A stretch of DNA of 64,000 nucleotides, from contig CAYOHY010000004.1 in NCBI GenBank assembly GCA_964403885.1, forward strand, positions 14,979-78,978, given 5' to 3'. Shown here one piece after another: positions 6,735 through 15,424 of the stretch. The DNA comes from CAYOHY01 sp964403885. GTDB taxonomy: Bacteria > Actinomycetota > Coriobacteriia > Anaerosomatales > PHET01. Numbering within the stretch: position 1 is the stretch's first letter; the number at the start of each line of letters is the position of its first letter. The position numbers and the translations under genes are program-made. Below the pieces are notes generated by a model that did no database searches, was not told the DNA's origin, and saw only the letters and a program-made list of their open reading frames with translations.

Positions 6735-9500
6735 TCACTTGGTGGTCGTGGTCTGCTGCGACGCGAGCCGCTCCAAGACGCGTCCCAGCTCACCGATCTT
6801 GGCGCCGTAGGTCGCCCAGTCGCCCGCCTTCTGGGCCTGTACCGCCTCGCGGTACAGGCGTGCCGCCGTGGCCGCGTCGGTCTTGGCGCCGGACCCGCCC
6901 GAGCCGCCCGGTGACGGCGTGGAGGTCGTCTCGGCGGGCACCTCCTGGCCGAAGACCTTGAGCAGCGCAGCCTCGAGCGTGCGCTCCATCTCGACCTTGT
7001 CCGAGTAGGCGACGATGACCCTCGTCAGCTCCGGGATCGCGGTCTGCTCGGCTTGCAGGAACAGCGGCTGGATGTAGACGATCGAGTTCTTGATGGGGAT
7101 GACCTGCATGTTGCCAAAGAGCACGCTGCTGCCCCGCTGGTTCCACAGCGACAGCTGCGGCGAGATCGCCGAGTCCTGGTTGATGCGTGCGCTGATCTGC
7201 TCGGGCCCAAAGATCACGCGCTCCTTGGGGAACTGATAGACGGTGCGCTCGCCGTAGTTCTCGGGGTCGCTTGAAGCGGCCATCCAGCCGATCATGTTGT
7301 CGCGGTTGCGCGGCGTGTAGGGCTGCATCATGTAGAAGTGTTCCTGAGACGCGCCCGGCAGCTGCAGCAGCACGAAGAACGGCTCCATGACGTGACCCTG
7401 GCGCTCGCCCGGGAGCTCCCACTGGTCTTCTTTGTTGTAGAACACGTTGGGGTCGGTCATGTGGTACGTCCGGTAGACCTCGGCCTGCGCCGAGAACATC
7501 CCCTGCGGGTAGCGGAAGTGCGCACGGATGCCGTCCGGGATCTTGTCGGCGCTGGTGATGAGCGTGGGGAAGACGCCTCGCCAGGCCTTGAGGATCGGGT
7601 CGTTCTCGTCGAACGCGTAGAACGTGGTCTCGCCGGTGAAGGCGTCCACGGTCACCTTGACCGAGTTGCGCAGGTAGTTGGTGCCGGAGTCGAGCGGCTG
7701 CGAGTACGGGAACCTGTTCGACAGCGTGTAGGCGTCGACCACCCACACCACGCGCCCGTCGACGAGCACCGCGTAGGGGTCGTCCTCGAACTTCAGCCAC
7801 GGCGCGAGCTCGTTGAGCCTGGTGGTGAGGTCTCGGCGCATGAGGATGCGGCTCTCGGGGGTCACGTAGCCCGAGAACAGCACCTGGCTCGACCCCAGCC
7901 GGATCGCCCAGGCGATGCGCTGCGGCAGCGATCCCACGAACGCGCCCTTGTCGCCCTTGTAGCGGTACGTGGCGTTCTTCTCGCCCTTGGGGTAGTCGAA
8001 CTCGTCGCGCTTGGTGTCGACCACCACGTAGTCAGTGGTGTCCTCACCAAAGTAGATGCGCGGCTCGTCCACCGCGAGGTCCGGAGACCCGGAGGCCGCC
8101 GAGCTCGCGACCTTGGGCGGGATGTCGCCGATCACGAACTGCGGAAGCCCGCGTGTGTCGAAGTCGCTCGACGGCGACATGACCAGGCCAAATCCGTGCG
8201 TGTACACGATGTGGCGGTTCACCCAGGTCTGCGCCTGGTCAGCGAGGAGCGTCGAGTTCATCTCGCGTACCGAGACGAGCATCTGGCGCTTGCGGCCGTT
8301 GACCACGTAGCGGTCCACGTCCACGTCGGGGAAGTCGTAGTACGGGCGGATGGTCTGCAGCTGCTTGTAGCTTTGCTGCACGATCTGCGGGTCCCACAGC
8401 CGCACGTTGCCGATGGTCGTCTTGTTGTCGACGATGTCTTTGGCCGTGAGGTCCTCGGCCGCCTCGAACGGGAGGCCCTTCACGTCAGCCAGGCCAAACC
8501 CCTCGCGGGTCATCTTGATGTTGCGCTCGATGTAGGGCTGCTCCTTGGACGCCTCGTTGGGAGCCACGATGAAGCGCTGCACGATGCCGGGGATCACGGC
8601 GCCCAGCAGGATCGAGGCGATCACCCACACACCCAGTGCGATGGCCGGGAGCCGCCACCCGCGATAGCGGACGTTGAGCATCAGCAATCCAGCCGTGACG
8701 ATCGAGATGCCGATGAGCACCCAGTACGCGGGGATCTGCGCGTGGACGTCGGTGTAGGACGCGCCCAGTACCTGTCCGCGCGGCGAGAAGTTCAGGTTGT
8801 AGATGCTGATCCAGTAGCCGAAGGCGCGCGTGAGCACGAACAGCGCGGCGAGCACGGACAGGTGCCCCTTCACATGCGGGGCGAAGCCGCGCAGGCGAGC
8901 CCACGGCTGAATGGCGCCGTCGACGATGTGCACGATCACCGAGAGGATGAACGTGAGCACGATGATGTCGGTGGCCCACGCGAGCACGCTCTCGAAGGCC
9001 GGTAGCGAGAACACGTAGAAGCCGATGTCCTTGCCAAACTGCGGGTCGGTCATGCCAAACGGCACGCGGCCAAGCCAGAGCCTGAACGTCTCCCACTGGT
9101 GCGACATTCCGCTCGCCGTGACAAAAGCGAAGAACAGCGACCCGAACAGGATCAGCCGGTCGATGGTGGGGCCCATGGCGGAACGCATGCGGTTGATGAC
9201 CTCGGAGAGCTGGACCGGCGTCCCCTCAGGAAGCCCCACCGGCACCGCGTTGGGGGCGAACCGGCGCGCCAGGCGCATGTTGCCGTAGAGCATCGCGAAC
9301 GCCAACGCGAAGAACAGCGCCCCTATCGCGAGCTGCGACACGATCCGCGTGATCCACACGCTCTGCTGGCCCAGGTCTGCGTACCACAGGTAGTCGGTCC
9401 AGACGCGCGCAAGCCATCCCACGAACGGCATGACGATGAACACGAGAACTGCGACCGAACCCACGAGGATGAGGGCGGTACGGGGGCGGCGTGATGCCAC
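6735..9500 (-). CDS. UPF0182 family large membrane protein
   Basis: A 921-residue protein of the UPF0182 (COG1615) family, which is widespread in Actinobacteria, Cyanobacteria and some Firmicutes and has no settled function. The first about 310 residues hold some seven transmembrane helices (for example ALILVGSVAVLVFIVMPFVG and SQLAIGALFFALAFAMLYG). A large domain of about 550 residues, probably extracytoplasmic, follows with typical family stretches such as ERNIKMTREGFGL, VYTHGFGLVMSP and IPIKNSIVYIQPLFLQ. The tail is low-complexity Gly/Ser/Thr ending in a helix. The GTG start at 9500 has AAGGAG 6 bases upstream. It lies 24 bases after the HD-GYP stop, so it is likely the third gene of that operon. 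Confidence 0.93.
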   Translation of the reverse strand: MASRRPRTALILVGSVAVLVFIVMPFVGWLARVWTDYLWYADLGQQSVWITRIVSQLAIGALFFALAFAMLYGNMRLARRFAPNAVPVGLPEGTPVQLSEVINRMRSAMGPTIDRLILFGSLFFAFVTASGMSHQWETFRLWLGRVPFGMTDPQFGKDIGFYVFSLPAFESVLAWATDIIVLTFILSVIVHIVDGAIQPWARLRGFAPHVKGHLSVLAALFVLTRAFGYWISIYNLNFSPRGQVLGASYTDVHAQIPAYWVLIGISIVTAGLLMLNVRYRGWRLPAIALGVWVIASILLGAVIPGIVQRFIVAPNEASKEQPYIERNIKMTREGFGLADVKGLPFEAAEDLTAKDIVDNKTTIGNVRLWDPQIVQQSYKQLQTIRPYYDFPDVDVDRYVVNGRKRQMLVSVREMNSTLLADQAQTWVNRHIVYTHGFGLVMSPSSDFDTRGLPQFVIGDIPPKVASSAASGSPDLAVDEPRIYFGEDTTDYVVVDTKRDEFDYPKGEKNATYRYKGDKGAFVGSLPQRIAWAIRLGSSQVLFSGYVTPESRILMRRDLTTRLNELAPWLKFEDDPYAVLVDGRVVWVVDAYTLSNRFPYSQPLDSGTNYLRNSVKVTVDAFTGETTFYAFDENDPILKAWRGVFPTLITSADKIPDGIRAHFRYPQGMFSAQAEVYRTYHMTDPNVFYNKEDQWELPGERQGHVMEPFFVLLQLPGASQEHFYMMQPYTPRNRDNMIGWMAASSDPENYGERTVYQFPKERVIFGPEQISARINQDSAISPQLSLWNQRGSSVLFGNMQVIPIKNSIVYIQPLFLQAEQTAIPELTRVIVAYSDKVEMERTLEAALLKVFGQEVPAETTSTPSPGGSGGSGAKTDAATAARLYREAVQAQKAGDWATYGAKIGELGRVLERLASQQTTTTK

Positions 9501-9524
9501 GGGGCACTCCTTATATGGGATCTG

Positions 9525-11060
9525 CTAGAGGTACGAGTCGACCTCGATGTTGAGCAGGCGCGGATCGATGCATCCTCGGACGCTCATCTCAGACGTCGTG
9601 GTCAGATCGATGTCGACGGGCTCGATGAAGTCACCCGAGGGTGCTGCAATGATACGTACCACCGGACGCATCGCGTCAGTCTCACTGGGCCTGATGACGA
9701 TCGCGACCTCGCCGCCGCTCAAGCGCACCGCCGAGCGGGGCGGGTACACGCCCAGCAGCCTGATGAACAGCCGTACGAGCACCGGATCGAGCGAGCTGCC
9801 CGCGCTCTTCGCGAGCAGTGACATGGCTTCGTCTTGGACGCGCGCCGCCGAGTAGCTGCGGCGCGAGGTCATCGCGTCGTAGCTGTCGGCCACCGCGACG
9901 ATGCGGCTGGCGAGGTGCTGCTTGCGCGGAGGGACGCGTGCCGGGTAGCCGGCGCAGTCGAAGCGCATGTGGTGCTCGAGAATCGTGACCACCGCCGACT
10001 TGTCCACGCCCGGCAGCAACGCCACCATCTGCGCGCCGTGCACGGGATGCTGGCGCACGTTGCCCCACTCCTCGGGGGTCAGTGCGCCGGGCTTGTTCAG
10101 GATGTCGAGGTCGACGCTGAGCTTGCCGATGTCGTGAAGCAACGCGCCCACTCCCAGCGAGGAGAGGAAGCGGTAGTCGCTCGTGACCATCGAGCCCAAG
10201 GCGAGCGCGAGGATCGCCACGTTGGCCGAGTGGTAGAACGTGTACTCGTCGTAGTTCTTGAGGCCCGTGAGCTGCAGCATCGCGTAGCGGTTCGACAGAA
10301 CGTTGTCGACGAGCGAGCGCACCACGCCCTTGACCTTGGACGAGCCCACGTTGCGGTTCACGCGCATGAGCCGGTCGATCTCGCGCATGAGCGAGACCGC
10401 GCCTCCGTAGGCCGCCTTCGCATCTTCCGGCGTCGCGGCCCCGGTCTTGGAGACGCGCTCCACGGCGCGCACCGAGCCGATCAAGACGTGCGTGAGGCCC
10501 ATCTGGGCGCTCAGCTTCTCGACGCCGCCCGCCGAGTCGATCTGCGCCTCGTCCGAAGCGATGACCTGCATCGCGAGTGTCAGCTCTTCGGGCGTCACGC
10601 CGCGTTTCACGATGAGCGAGCCGATGCCCAGCGAGGTCATGTCGCGAACGAGCTGGTCGAACAGGATGCTCTCCTCGGTGAGGAGCTGTTCGCCCATGAG
10701 GATCTCGCCCTCGAAGAAGCCCAGGTGCACGTCCACACCCTCGGCGTGATAGGCGGCGACGGCTTCGCCAAACGCCTGGACGCCCTCGGCGACGGCGGGG
10801 TGGTCGAACGGGTAGAACCGCGCGGCGCGGCGCGTGGCGTAGATGCGTGTGAGCAGATCGCGCGTGCGCCGGAGCTGGGCCTGCGAGTATCGCGCTGCCT
10901 GACCGTCGGCGGCCCCGTCGTCGGCGCTCACTGCGACGCCCTCGTAGGCGACCGACGCCGGCTCGATCGCGCCCGTGGCCGACATGGTGCTGTCGACGAG
11001 CACAGCGTCCTCGGCGGCCATCAGCTCGTCGTCTGAGGGGATGAGCGGCTCGTCGATCAT
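9525..11060 (-). CDS. HD-GYP domain protein with shared N-terminal domain (copy 1)
   Basis: A 511-residue protein. An acidic, variable lead (1-58) precedes a domain of about 130 residues (about 60-200) that it shares with three other proteins in this window, recognisable by RRAARFYPFDHP and FFEGEILMGEQLL. The HD-GYP domain (about 270-420) has HDIGK (about residue 309), HPVHG, EHHMRFDCAGYP and VADSYDAMTSRRSY. All metal ligands are therefore present; DG-x-GYP is changed to DCAGYP and HHE to HHM. HD-GYP enzymes hydrolyse c-di-GMP or cGAMP; activity here is plausible but unproven. The ATG overlaps the HEAT gene stop as ATGA. Confidence 0.9.
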   Translation of the reverse strand: MIDEPLIPSDDELMAAEDAVLVDSTMSATGAIEPASVAYEGVAVSADDGAADGQAARYSQAQLRRTRDLLTRIYATRRAARFYPFDHPAVAEGVQAFGEAVAAYHAEGVDVHLGFFEGEILMGEQLLTEESILFDQLVRDMTSLGIGSLIVKRGVTPEELTLAMQVIASDEAQIDSAGGVEKLSAQMGLTHVLIGSVRAVERVSKTGAATPEDAKAAYGGAVSLMREIDRLMRVNRNVGSSKVKGVVRSLVDNVLSNRYAMLQLTGLKNYDEYTFYHSANVAILALALGSMVTSDYRFLSSLGVGALLHDIGKLSVDLDILNKPGALTPEEWGNVRQHPVHGAQMVALLPGVDKSAVVTILEHHMRFDCAGYPARVPPRKQHLASRIVAVADSYDAMTSRRSYSAARVQDEAMSLLAKSAGSSLDPVLVRLFIRLLGVYPPRSAVRLSGGEVAIVIRPSETDAMRPVVRIIAAPSGDFIEPVDIDLTTTSEMSVRGCIDPRLLNIEVDSYL

Positions 11061-13222
11061 CGTGCACCTCCCGACGCCGACTTGATCCTGGCTATCGCGG
11101 ACTCTGACGCCGCACGGAGCTCGCGGGCCTTGGCGGCGCCGATGATGGCGCGTTTACCCGCCAGCGACTCGAGCGTGGGGAGCGCCTCTTTCGCGCCCAG
11201 CTTGCCCAGCGCCTCGATCGCCTCGACGCGCGGCCCGGCCTCGCGGTTGCCTCGGCCTTCGCCGCGGGCGACCTGCTCGAGCGCGGGCACCGCGGCATGG
11301 ACCCCCGCCGTGCCCAGGTAGCGCGCGGCAAGCTGCACGTTTTGCGGATCGTCGTCAGTCAGCGCCGCGATGAGCATCTGGTGCGAGAAGCGGTCCTGGA
11401 TCCCGGACAGAGCGCGGATGGTCTCTCGGCGAACGCGGGGTTCGGGGTGGCGGATGGTGCGCTCCAGATACCCCAGCACCGCCGAGGAGTGCGTCGACCC
11501 CAGCACGCTGACCACGTTGCGCACCACATACCAGCGCGGGTCGCTCACGTGCGCGCCCAGCTCGCCGATGTACTGCGACGCGATCTCTGAGAGCAGGTCG
11601 ACGATGGACTTGCGCACCGACATGTCGGGCTCGTCGGCGAGCTGCTCGAGAAGCGGCTCGATGGCGAGCGGGCCCAGGGCGTCGAGCAGGCGGCGGGCCG
11701 CCTCGTGCTCAGGCGAGTCCGAGCGGTAGATGCGCAGCGCGTGGGCGACGGTGCGGATGTCGGCCGGCTTGGTGAAGCGGCCGATGGAGCGCTTGAGGCG
11801 GTTGCGCTGCTCGGTGCTGAGCGCGGGGTTCTCGGCGGCAGCCTGCAGGGCGTCGGCGGCGTCTGCCGCGATCTCGAGCTCGCCGCGCTCGATGAGAAGC
11901 TCGAGCGAGTCCTCGAGCATCGCCATCGTGGAGGCGAACTGGTTGTCGCGCGGGTCGAGGGCGACCAGCGACACGAGCGCCATGATGACGTCGCCGTCGG
12001 TGACGCCTCGGCGGGCCTCCTCCTTGAGCAGGGTGAGCCCGGGGTCGTCCTCCTCGGCGATGTCGCGCTGAGGGGTGGGCGCGAGGTCCATGAGCTTGTA
12101 GATGGCGTCGACGGGGCGCTCAGACTGCGCGCTCGTGCTCGCGCGCTCGCGCACGGTGAGCCGGCTGGGCTGGGCGAGCTCGAGCACTTCGTTGACGAGC
12201 GGCTCGCCAAATCCTGCTCCGCGCATCGCCGCGCCCGCTGCCGAGACCACATCGTCGCGGTCTGCGAGCGAGATGAGCGCGAGGTTGCGGATCGCGCGGG
12301 CAAGTCCGTCTCGGGAGGTCTCGCCTTCGTCGAGGTCCTCGACGAGCATCTTGCAGACCTCGTCGATGTCCATCTGGCGCACCACGGCGGCGAGCGCCTC
12401 GTTGGTGCGCGCCTCGGGAAGCACCTCTTCGACCATGAGCGAGCGCCTGAGCGCGGGGTCGAGCTCCTCGAGCGACTGCCCCAGCGCGGCCAGCAGCTTG
12501 TGGCGCTGGTCGCCGCCCACCTCGTAGGCGATCTCGGCGAGCTCGGCAAAGCGCTCGCCGGTCTCCATGAGGTCGTGCAGGCCGTCGCGACCGGCGTAGG
12601 TCTCGCCCAGGTAGCCCGCGACCGCCTTGGTGTCTCCCAGGAATCGCGCCACGGTGAGCTGGTCGCGCGGGCGGCCGCCGTACGCGGCGGCGAGGAGCTC
12701 GTCGATCTCGCCGCGCGTCATGGGCGGACGCGTGAGCATCTCGGACTCGGTGCCGGCAAGCGAGCCGGCGTCCACGATCGAGACGTGGGCGTCGGTGACG
12801 GTGATGGTGGAGACGCCCTGCTCCCACAGCCGGCTCTCGAACCCGCCGGCCGCCTCGATCTCCTCGGGCGCGTACTTGAGCACCGAGAGGAACGAGACCA
12901 GGTCGCGCGGGGTGGTGCCCACGTGGAAGCGGACCTCGGCGAGCTTGCGGTTGTAGAGGTCGGCGGCGAAGGACTCGTAGGCGGCCTGGCCGCCAAAGAC
13001 GGGGATCTCGTAGTAGTAGAGGCCGGACTTGGCCACCGTGAAGCTGAGCTCCGAGCGCTCTTGGAGCGCCTCGCGCAGAATCGCCGCGGCGTCTTCTGCG
13101 GTGTCGCGCGGGATGTTGCTGGATGGCGGATACAGCGAGACCGCCTTGTTGGTCACGACCAGAGCCTTCACAAAGCTCTCGATGATCGCTGGAGCCTGTG
13201 GCGTATCGCGCTTGGCGGTCAC
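11057..13222 (-). CDS. HEAT-repeat protein with shared N-terminal domain (copy 1)
   Basis: About 721 residues. The N-terminal domain (about 10-150) has TNKAVSLYPPSSNIPRD, AKSGLYYYEIPVFGG and PRDLVSFLSVLKYAPEE and matches the same region of the HD-GYP partner. The middle is helical, and the C-terminal about 220 residues are HEAT repeats (for example PRVRRETIRALSGI and PRVEAIEALGKLGAKEALP). HEAT solenoids are protein-binding scaffolds, so a partner-binding role for the adjacent HD-GYP protein is inferred. I use GTG at 13222, with GGGGAGGGG upstream. The frame stays open to 13519, but that part runs over the divergent maf gene and promoter. Confidence 0.85.
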   Translation of the reverse strand: MTAKRDTPQAPAIIESFVKALVVTNKAVSLYPPSSNIPRDTAEDAAAILREALQERSELSFTVAKSGLYYYEIPVFGGQAAYESFAADLYNRKLAEVRFHVGTTPRDLVSFLSVLKYAPEEIEAAGGFESRLWEQGVSTITVTDAHVSIVDAGSLAGTESEMLTRPPMTRGEIDELLAAAYGGRPRDQLTVARFLGDTKAVAGYLGETYAGRDGLHDLMETGERFAELAEIAYEVGGDQRHKLLAALGQSLEELDPALRRSLMVEEVLPEARTNEALAAVVRQMDIDEVCKMLVEDLDEGETSRDGLARAIRNLALISLADRDDVVSAAGAAMRGAGFGEPLVNEVLELAQPSRLTVRERASTSAQSERPVDAIYKLMDLAPTPQRDIAEEDDPGLTLLKEEARRGVTDGDVIMALVSLVALDPRDNQFASTMAMLEDSLELLIERGELEIAADAADALQAAAENPALSTEQRNRLKRSIGRFTKPADIRTVAHALRIYRSDSPEHEAARRLLDALGPLAIEPLLEQLADEPDMSVRKSIVDLLSEIASQYIGELGAHVSDPRWYVVRNVVSVLGSTHSSAVLGYLERTIRHPEPRVRRETIRALSGIQDRFSHQMLIAALTDDDPQNVQLAARYLGTAGVHAAVPALEQVARGEGRGNREAGPRVEAIEALGKLGAKEALPTLESLAGKRAIIGAAKARELRAASESAIARIKSASGGAR

Positions 13223-13266
13223 CCGCACCCCTCCCCTGATCCCCCGTGCGGCCGCACGCGCGCCCG

Positions 13267-13302
13267 CGAGAGCATTATACGGTGAAGTGGCGAGCGTGCG
13301 AC
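13267..13302 (-). promoter_or_regulatory. Promoter of the HEAT1/HD-GYP1/UPF0182 operon
   Basis: A perfect TATAAT -10 box on the minus strand (13274-13279) lies about 52 bases upstream of the GTG at 13222, giving a 5' untranslated region near 45 bases. The -35 region (TCGCAC or similar, 17 bases upstream) is poor, so an activator or a relaxed -35 is likely. Confidence 0.55.
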
Positions 13303-13356
13303 TGTGCACCGACGGGTCGGCGAACGGTCGTCGTGCACCTGCAGTACCATTGCCGC

Positions 13357-14037
13357 ATGACCACCTCACACACATCCCGGATCGTGCTCGCCTCGCAGTC
13401 GCCGCGCCGTCGACGGCTGCTCGAGTGGCTGGAGCTGCCCTACGAGGCCGACGCCGTCGACACGCCCGAGGACCTGAGCAGCCCGCTCGCCTCGGACCCG
13501 CCCGCGCTGGCCGCCTCACTCGCCGCCGAGAAGGCCCAGGCCGCGAGGGTTGAAGGGCTCGCCGACGACGCGCTGGTGCTGTGCTTCGACACGGTGGTGG
13601 CTCACGACGGCGAAGTGCTCGGCAAGCCGCGAGACGTGAGCGACGCGTGGCGAATGCTGCGCTCGCTGTCAGGACGCACGCATCAGGTGGTGACGGGCGT
13701 GGCGGTGCTGTGCCCGGGAGATGAGGAGCCCCGCACCTTCTCGGTGACCACCGACGTGGAGATGTGCTCGCTCACCGACTGCCAGATCGAGGCGTGGATG
13801 GCGATGGGGACCTTCATGGGGTGCGCCGGCGCGTACAACATCGAGGCCCAGGTGGCTCAGGTGACCGAGGACGAGTGCTACCAGAACGTGGCCGGCCTGC
13901 CGCTGTGCCACGTGTACGCGGCGCTGCGCGAGCTGCCGGCCGAATGCGTGCCCGGCGTTCCCGCTCTGCCCATCGCGACGTGCGACGCCGCCCTTGGCCG
14001 CACGTGTCGGCTAGGACCCAAGGTCACCGGGGCGTAG
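13357..14037 (+). CDS. maf: Maf family nucleoside triphosphate pyrophosphatase
   Basis: A 226-residue Maf-type house-cleaning enzyme that hydrolyses non-canonical or excess nucleotides to monophosphates. Motifs are IVLASQSPRRRRLLEW near the N-terminus, CFDTVVAHDGEVLGKP (catalytic Asp region), SLSGRTHQVVTGVAV and the late GCAGAYNIE. ATG at 13357 is the natural start because IVLASQSPRR follows within 9 residues, but no good ribosome site precedes it. It is divergent from the HEAT1 operon. The C-terminus extends some 20-25 residues past the usual family end. Confidence 0.9.
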   Translation: MTTSHTSRIVLASQSPRRRRLLEWLELPYEADAVDTPEDLSSPLASDPPALAASLAAEKAQAARVEGLADDALVLCFDTVVAHDGEVLGKPRDVSDAWRMLRSLSGRTHQVVTGVAVLCPGDEEPRTFSVTTDVEMCSLTDCQIEAWMAMGTFMGCAGAYNIEAQVAQVTEDECYQNVAGLPLCHVYAALRELPAECVPGVPALPIATCDAALGRTCRLGPKVTGA

Positions 14038-14040
14038 GGC

Positions 14041-14310
14041 TCAGCGAGCCCGATAGATGTCCGCCCGATGGTCGATGCGCACCACTCGAACGGTGCCGTG
14101 CTGGTCGTCGATCGAGTACACCACGCGATAGACACCCCGGCGCGCAGACCAGTAACCCTCGAGCTCCATCCCTAGCGGCTTCCCCACGCGATATGGGCTC
14201 TCGACGAGCGGGCCCGTCATGAACTCGACGACCGCTGCAGCCGCGAACTCCGGCAGGCGCGCCAAGGTGCGCTCCACTGAAGCGGCGACCCGCAGCTGGT
14301 ACTCCGCCAC
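14041..14310 (-). CDS. RelE/ParE-family toxin
   Basis: An 89-residue protein with the RelE fold pattern: an N-terminal strand (YQLRVAASVERTLARLP), a helix, then ELEGYWSARRGVYRVVYSIDD, where Arg and Tyr sit as in RelE-type mRNA interferases, and VRVVRIDHRADIYR at the end. Such toxins usually cut mRNA at the ribosome. It lies 3 bases after the Phd-type antitoxin, the standard antitoxin-first order. It is convergent with maf. Confidence 0.88.
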   Translation of the reverse strand: MAEYQLRVAASVERTLARLPEFAAAAVVEFMTGPLVESPYRVGKPLGMELEGYWSARRGVYRVVYSIDDQHGTVRVVRIDHRADIYRAR

Positions 14311-14313
14311 GGG

Positions 14314-14589
14314 TCACTCCTTGCCGAGATACTTGGCCCGCAGCTCCGCCGCCGTGAGGAAGTCGCCCGCCTCGATCTCGTCGTGCGCCGCGTGGATCTG
14401 GGCGAGCGCACCCGGGGCGGAGAGGATGTCGAGCGTCTCCTCGACCGACTCAAGATCACCTGTGCTGAGCAGCACGGCGGCCGGCCGTCCGTGACGCGTG
14501 ATCACGACGCGCTCGTGCTCGCTCTCGACGAGATCCACGATCTCGGAGAGGTGCGCTTTGACGTCGGCAAGTGAGCGATACTCGGTCAT
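14314..14589 (-). CDS. Phd/YefM-family antitoxin
   Basis: A 91-residue protein beginning MTEYRSLADVKAHLSEIVDL. The N-terminal Phd-type DNA-binding part reads SEHERVVITRHGRPAAVLLS, and the acidic C-terminal helix expected to wrap the toxin follows. ATG at 14589 falls about 8 bases after the -10 box, so the message may be leaderless; in-frame ATGs at 14595 and 14607 lie within the promoter. It should bind the promoter and repress its own operon. Confidence 0.88.
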   Translation of the reverse strand: MTEYRSLADVKAHLSEIVDLVESEHERVVITRHGRPAAVLLSTGDLESVEETLDILSAPGALAQIHAAHDEIEAGDFLTAAELRAKYLGKE

Positions 14590-14596
14590 GACCATA

Positions 14597-14624
14597 ATTC
14601 TAGTCATATCTCCCACGCGGTCAA
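14597..14624 (-). promoter_or_regulatory. Promoter of the Phd/RelE operon, likely leaderless
   Basis: On the minus strand, TTGACC (14619-14624) and TAGAAT (14597-14602) are 16 bases apart. The predicted start site coincides with the antitoxin ATG within a few bases. The overlapping near-palindrome ATGACTAGAATTATGGTCAT is a plausible Phd operator. Confidence 0.6.
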
Positions 14625-14625
14625 C

Positions 14626-15420
14626 CTAGCGCCGCTGCGCCACCACGATCACGCTCTCGTCGGCGTCGGTGAGCGCGTGGCCGTCGTGGCCGCCCAGGAA
14701 CTCGATGCGCCCGAAGCCGGCACACGGCAGCTCCGTGGTGAGCGTGTGGGCCGAGATGGCCGTGTGCGCGGAGCGGCGCCCGGCAACGCTCCAGCTGCCG
14801 TCCGCTTTGTCGCGCGCGAGCGTGACGAAGTCGAAGTCGAGGAACTCGTCGCCTTCCGGGTAGTCGATCACGCGCACGAACACCTTGGTGGCGTCAGCGG
14901 TCTCGACCACCTTGGGCGCGATGGTGCGCGGACGATTCGCGAGCAGGCGGCCGTGGTTGAGCAGGTGCAGCACCAGGACGCCGCCCGGCACAACGACACT
15001 CGCGAAGTCCGCGAGCGCCTCCGTCAGGCCGTCTCGGCCCGCGACGTGCGGCAGTGCGTTGCCGGTGCACGTGAGCGCGTCCGCCGGGCCGATGCCGAGC
15101 TTGTGCAGCTCGCCGAAGCCGCCCTCGACGATGGTGAGCGAGCCCCCGCCCGCCGCGATCTCATCGGCGAACCGCTCGGCGTTGCGCCGCGCCTGGGCGA
15201 GCATCGAGTCGTCGGGGTCGACCGCGACCACGTCGAGGCCCCAGGTGGCGAACAGGATCGCGTGCCGAGCGCTCCCCGCGCCCACGTCGATGACGCGCTG
15301 GACTCCCTCGCGCTCGAACAGCGCGCGGAAGAACGGGCCTTCGGTGCCCAGCCGCTTCTCCCAGTTCACGAACTCGTCGTAGTCGCTTTGCGGCGCGACC
15401 TCGGGTCCACTGGTGCTCAT
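14626..15420 (-). CDS. Class I SAM-dependent methyltransferase
   Basis: A 264-residue protein with motif I in QRVIDVGAGSARHAIL, the acidic ribose-binding residue in VVAVDPDDSML, and motif IV-like ADALTCTGNALPHV. The C-terminal half has a ubiE/Methyltransf_25-like layout with an added beta domain. The substrate is unknown. ATG at 15420 has AAGGAG upstream; the frame continues to 15762 only because it overlaps the amidohydrolase gene. It starts 4 bases after that gene's stop, so the two are co-transcribed. Confidence 0.85.
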   Translation of the reverse strand: MSTSGPEVAPQSDYDEFVNWEKRLGTEGPFFRALFEREGVQRVIDVGAGSARHAILFATWGLDVVAVDPDDSMLAQARRNAERFADEIAAGGGSLTIVEGGFGELHKLGIGPADALTCTGNALPHVAGRDGLTEALADFASVVVPGGVLVLHLLNHGRLLANRPRTIAPKVVETADATKVFVRVIDYPEGDEFLDFDFVTLARDKADGSWSVAGRRSAHTAISAHTLTTELPCAGFGRIEFLGGHDGHALTDADESVIVVAQRR

Positions 15421-15424
15421 GGCG

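Noticed and set aside
7338..9005. Plus-strand frame of 555 codons
   Set aside because: Antisense to UPF0182 with Arg/Val/His-rich composition and no recognisable motif.
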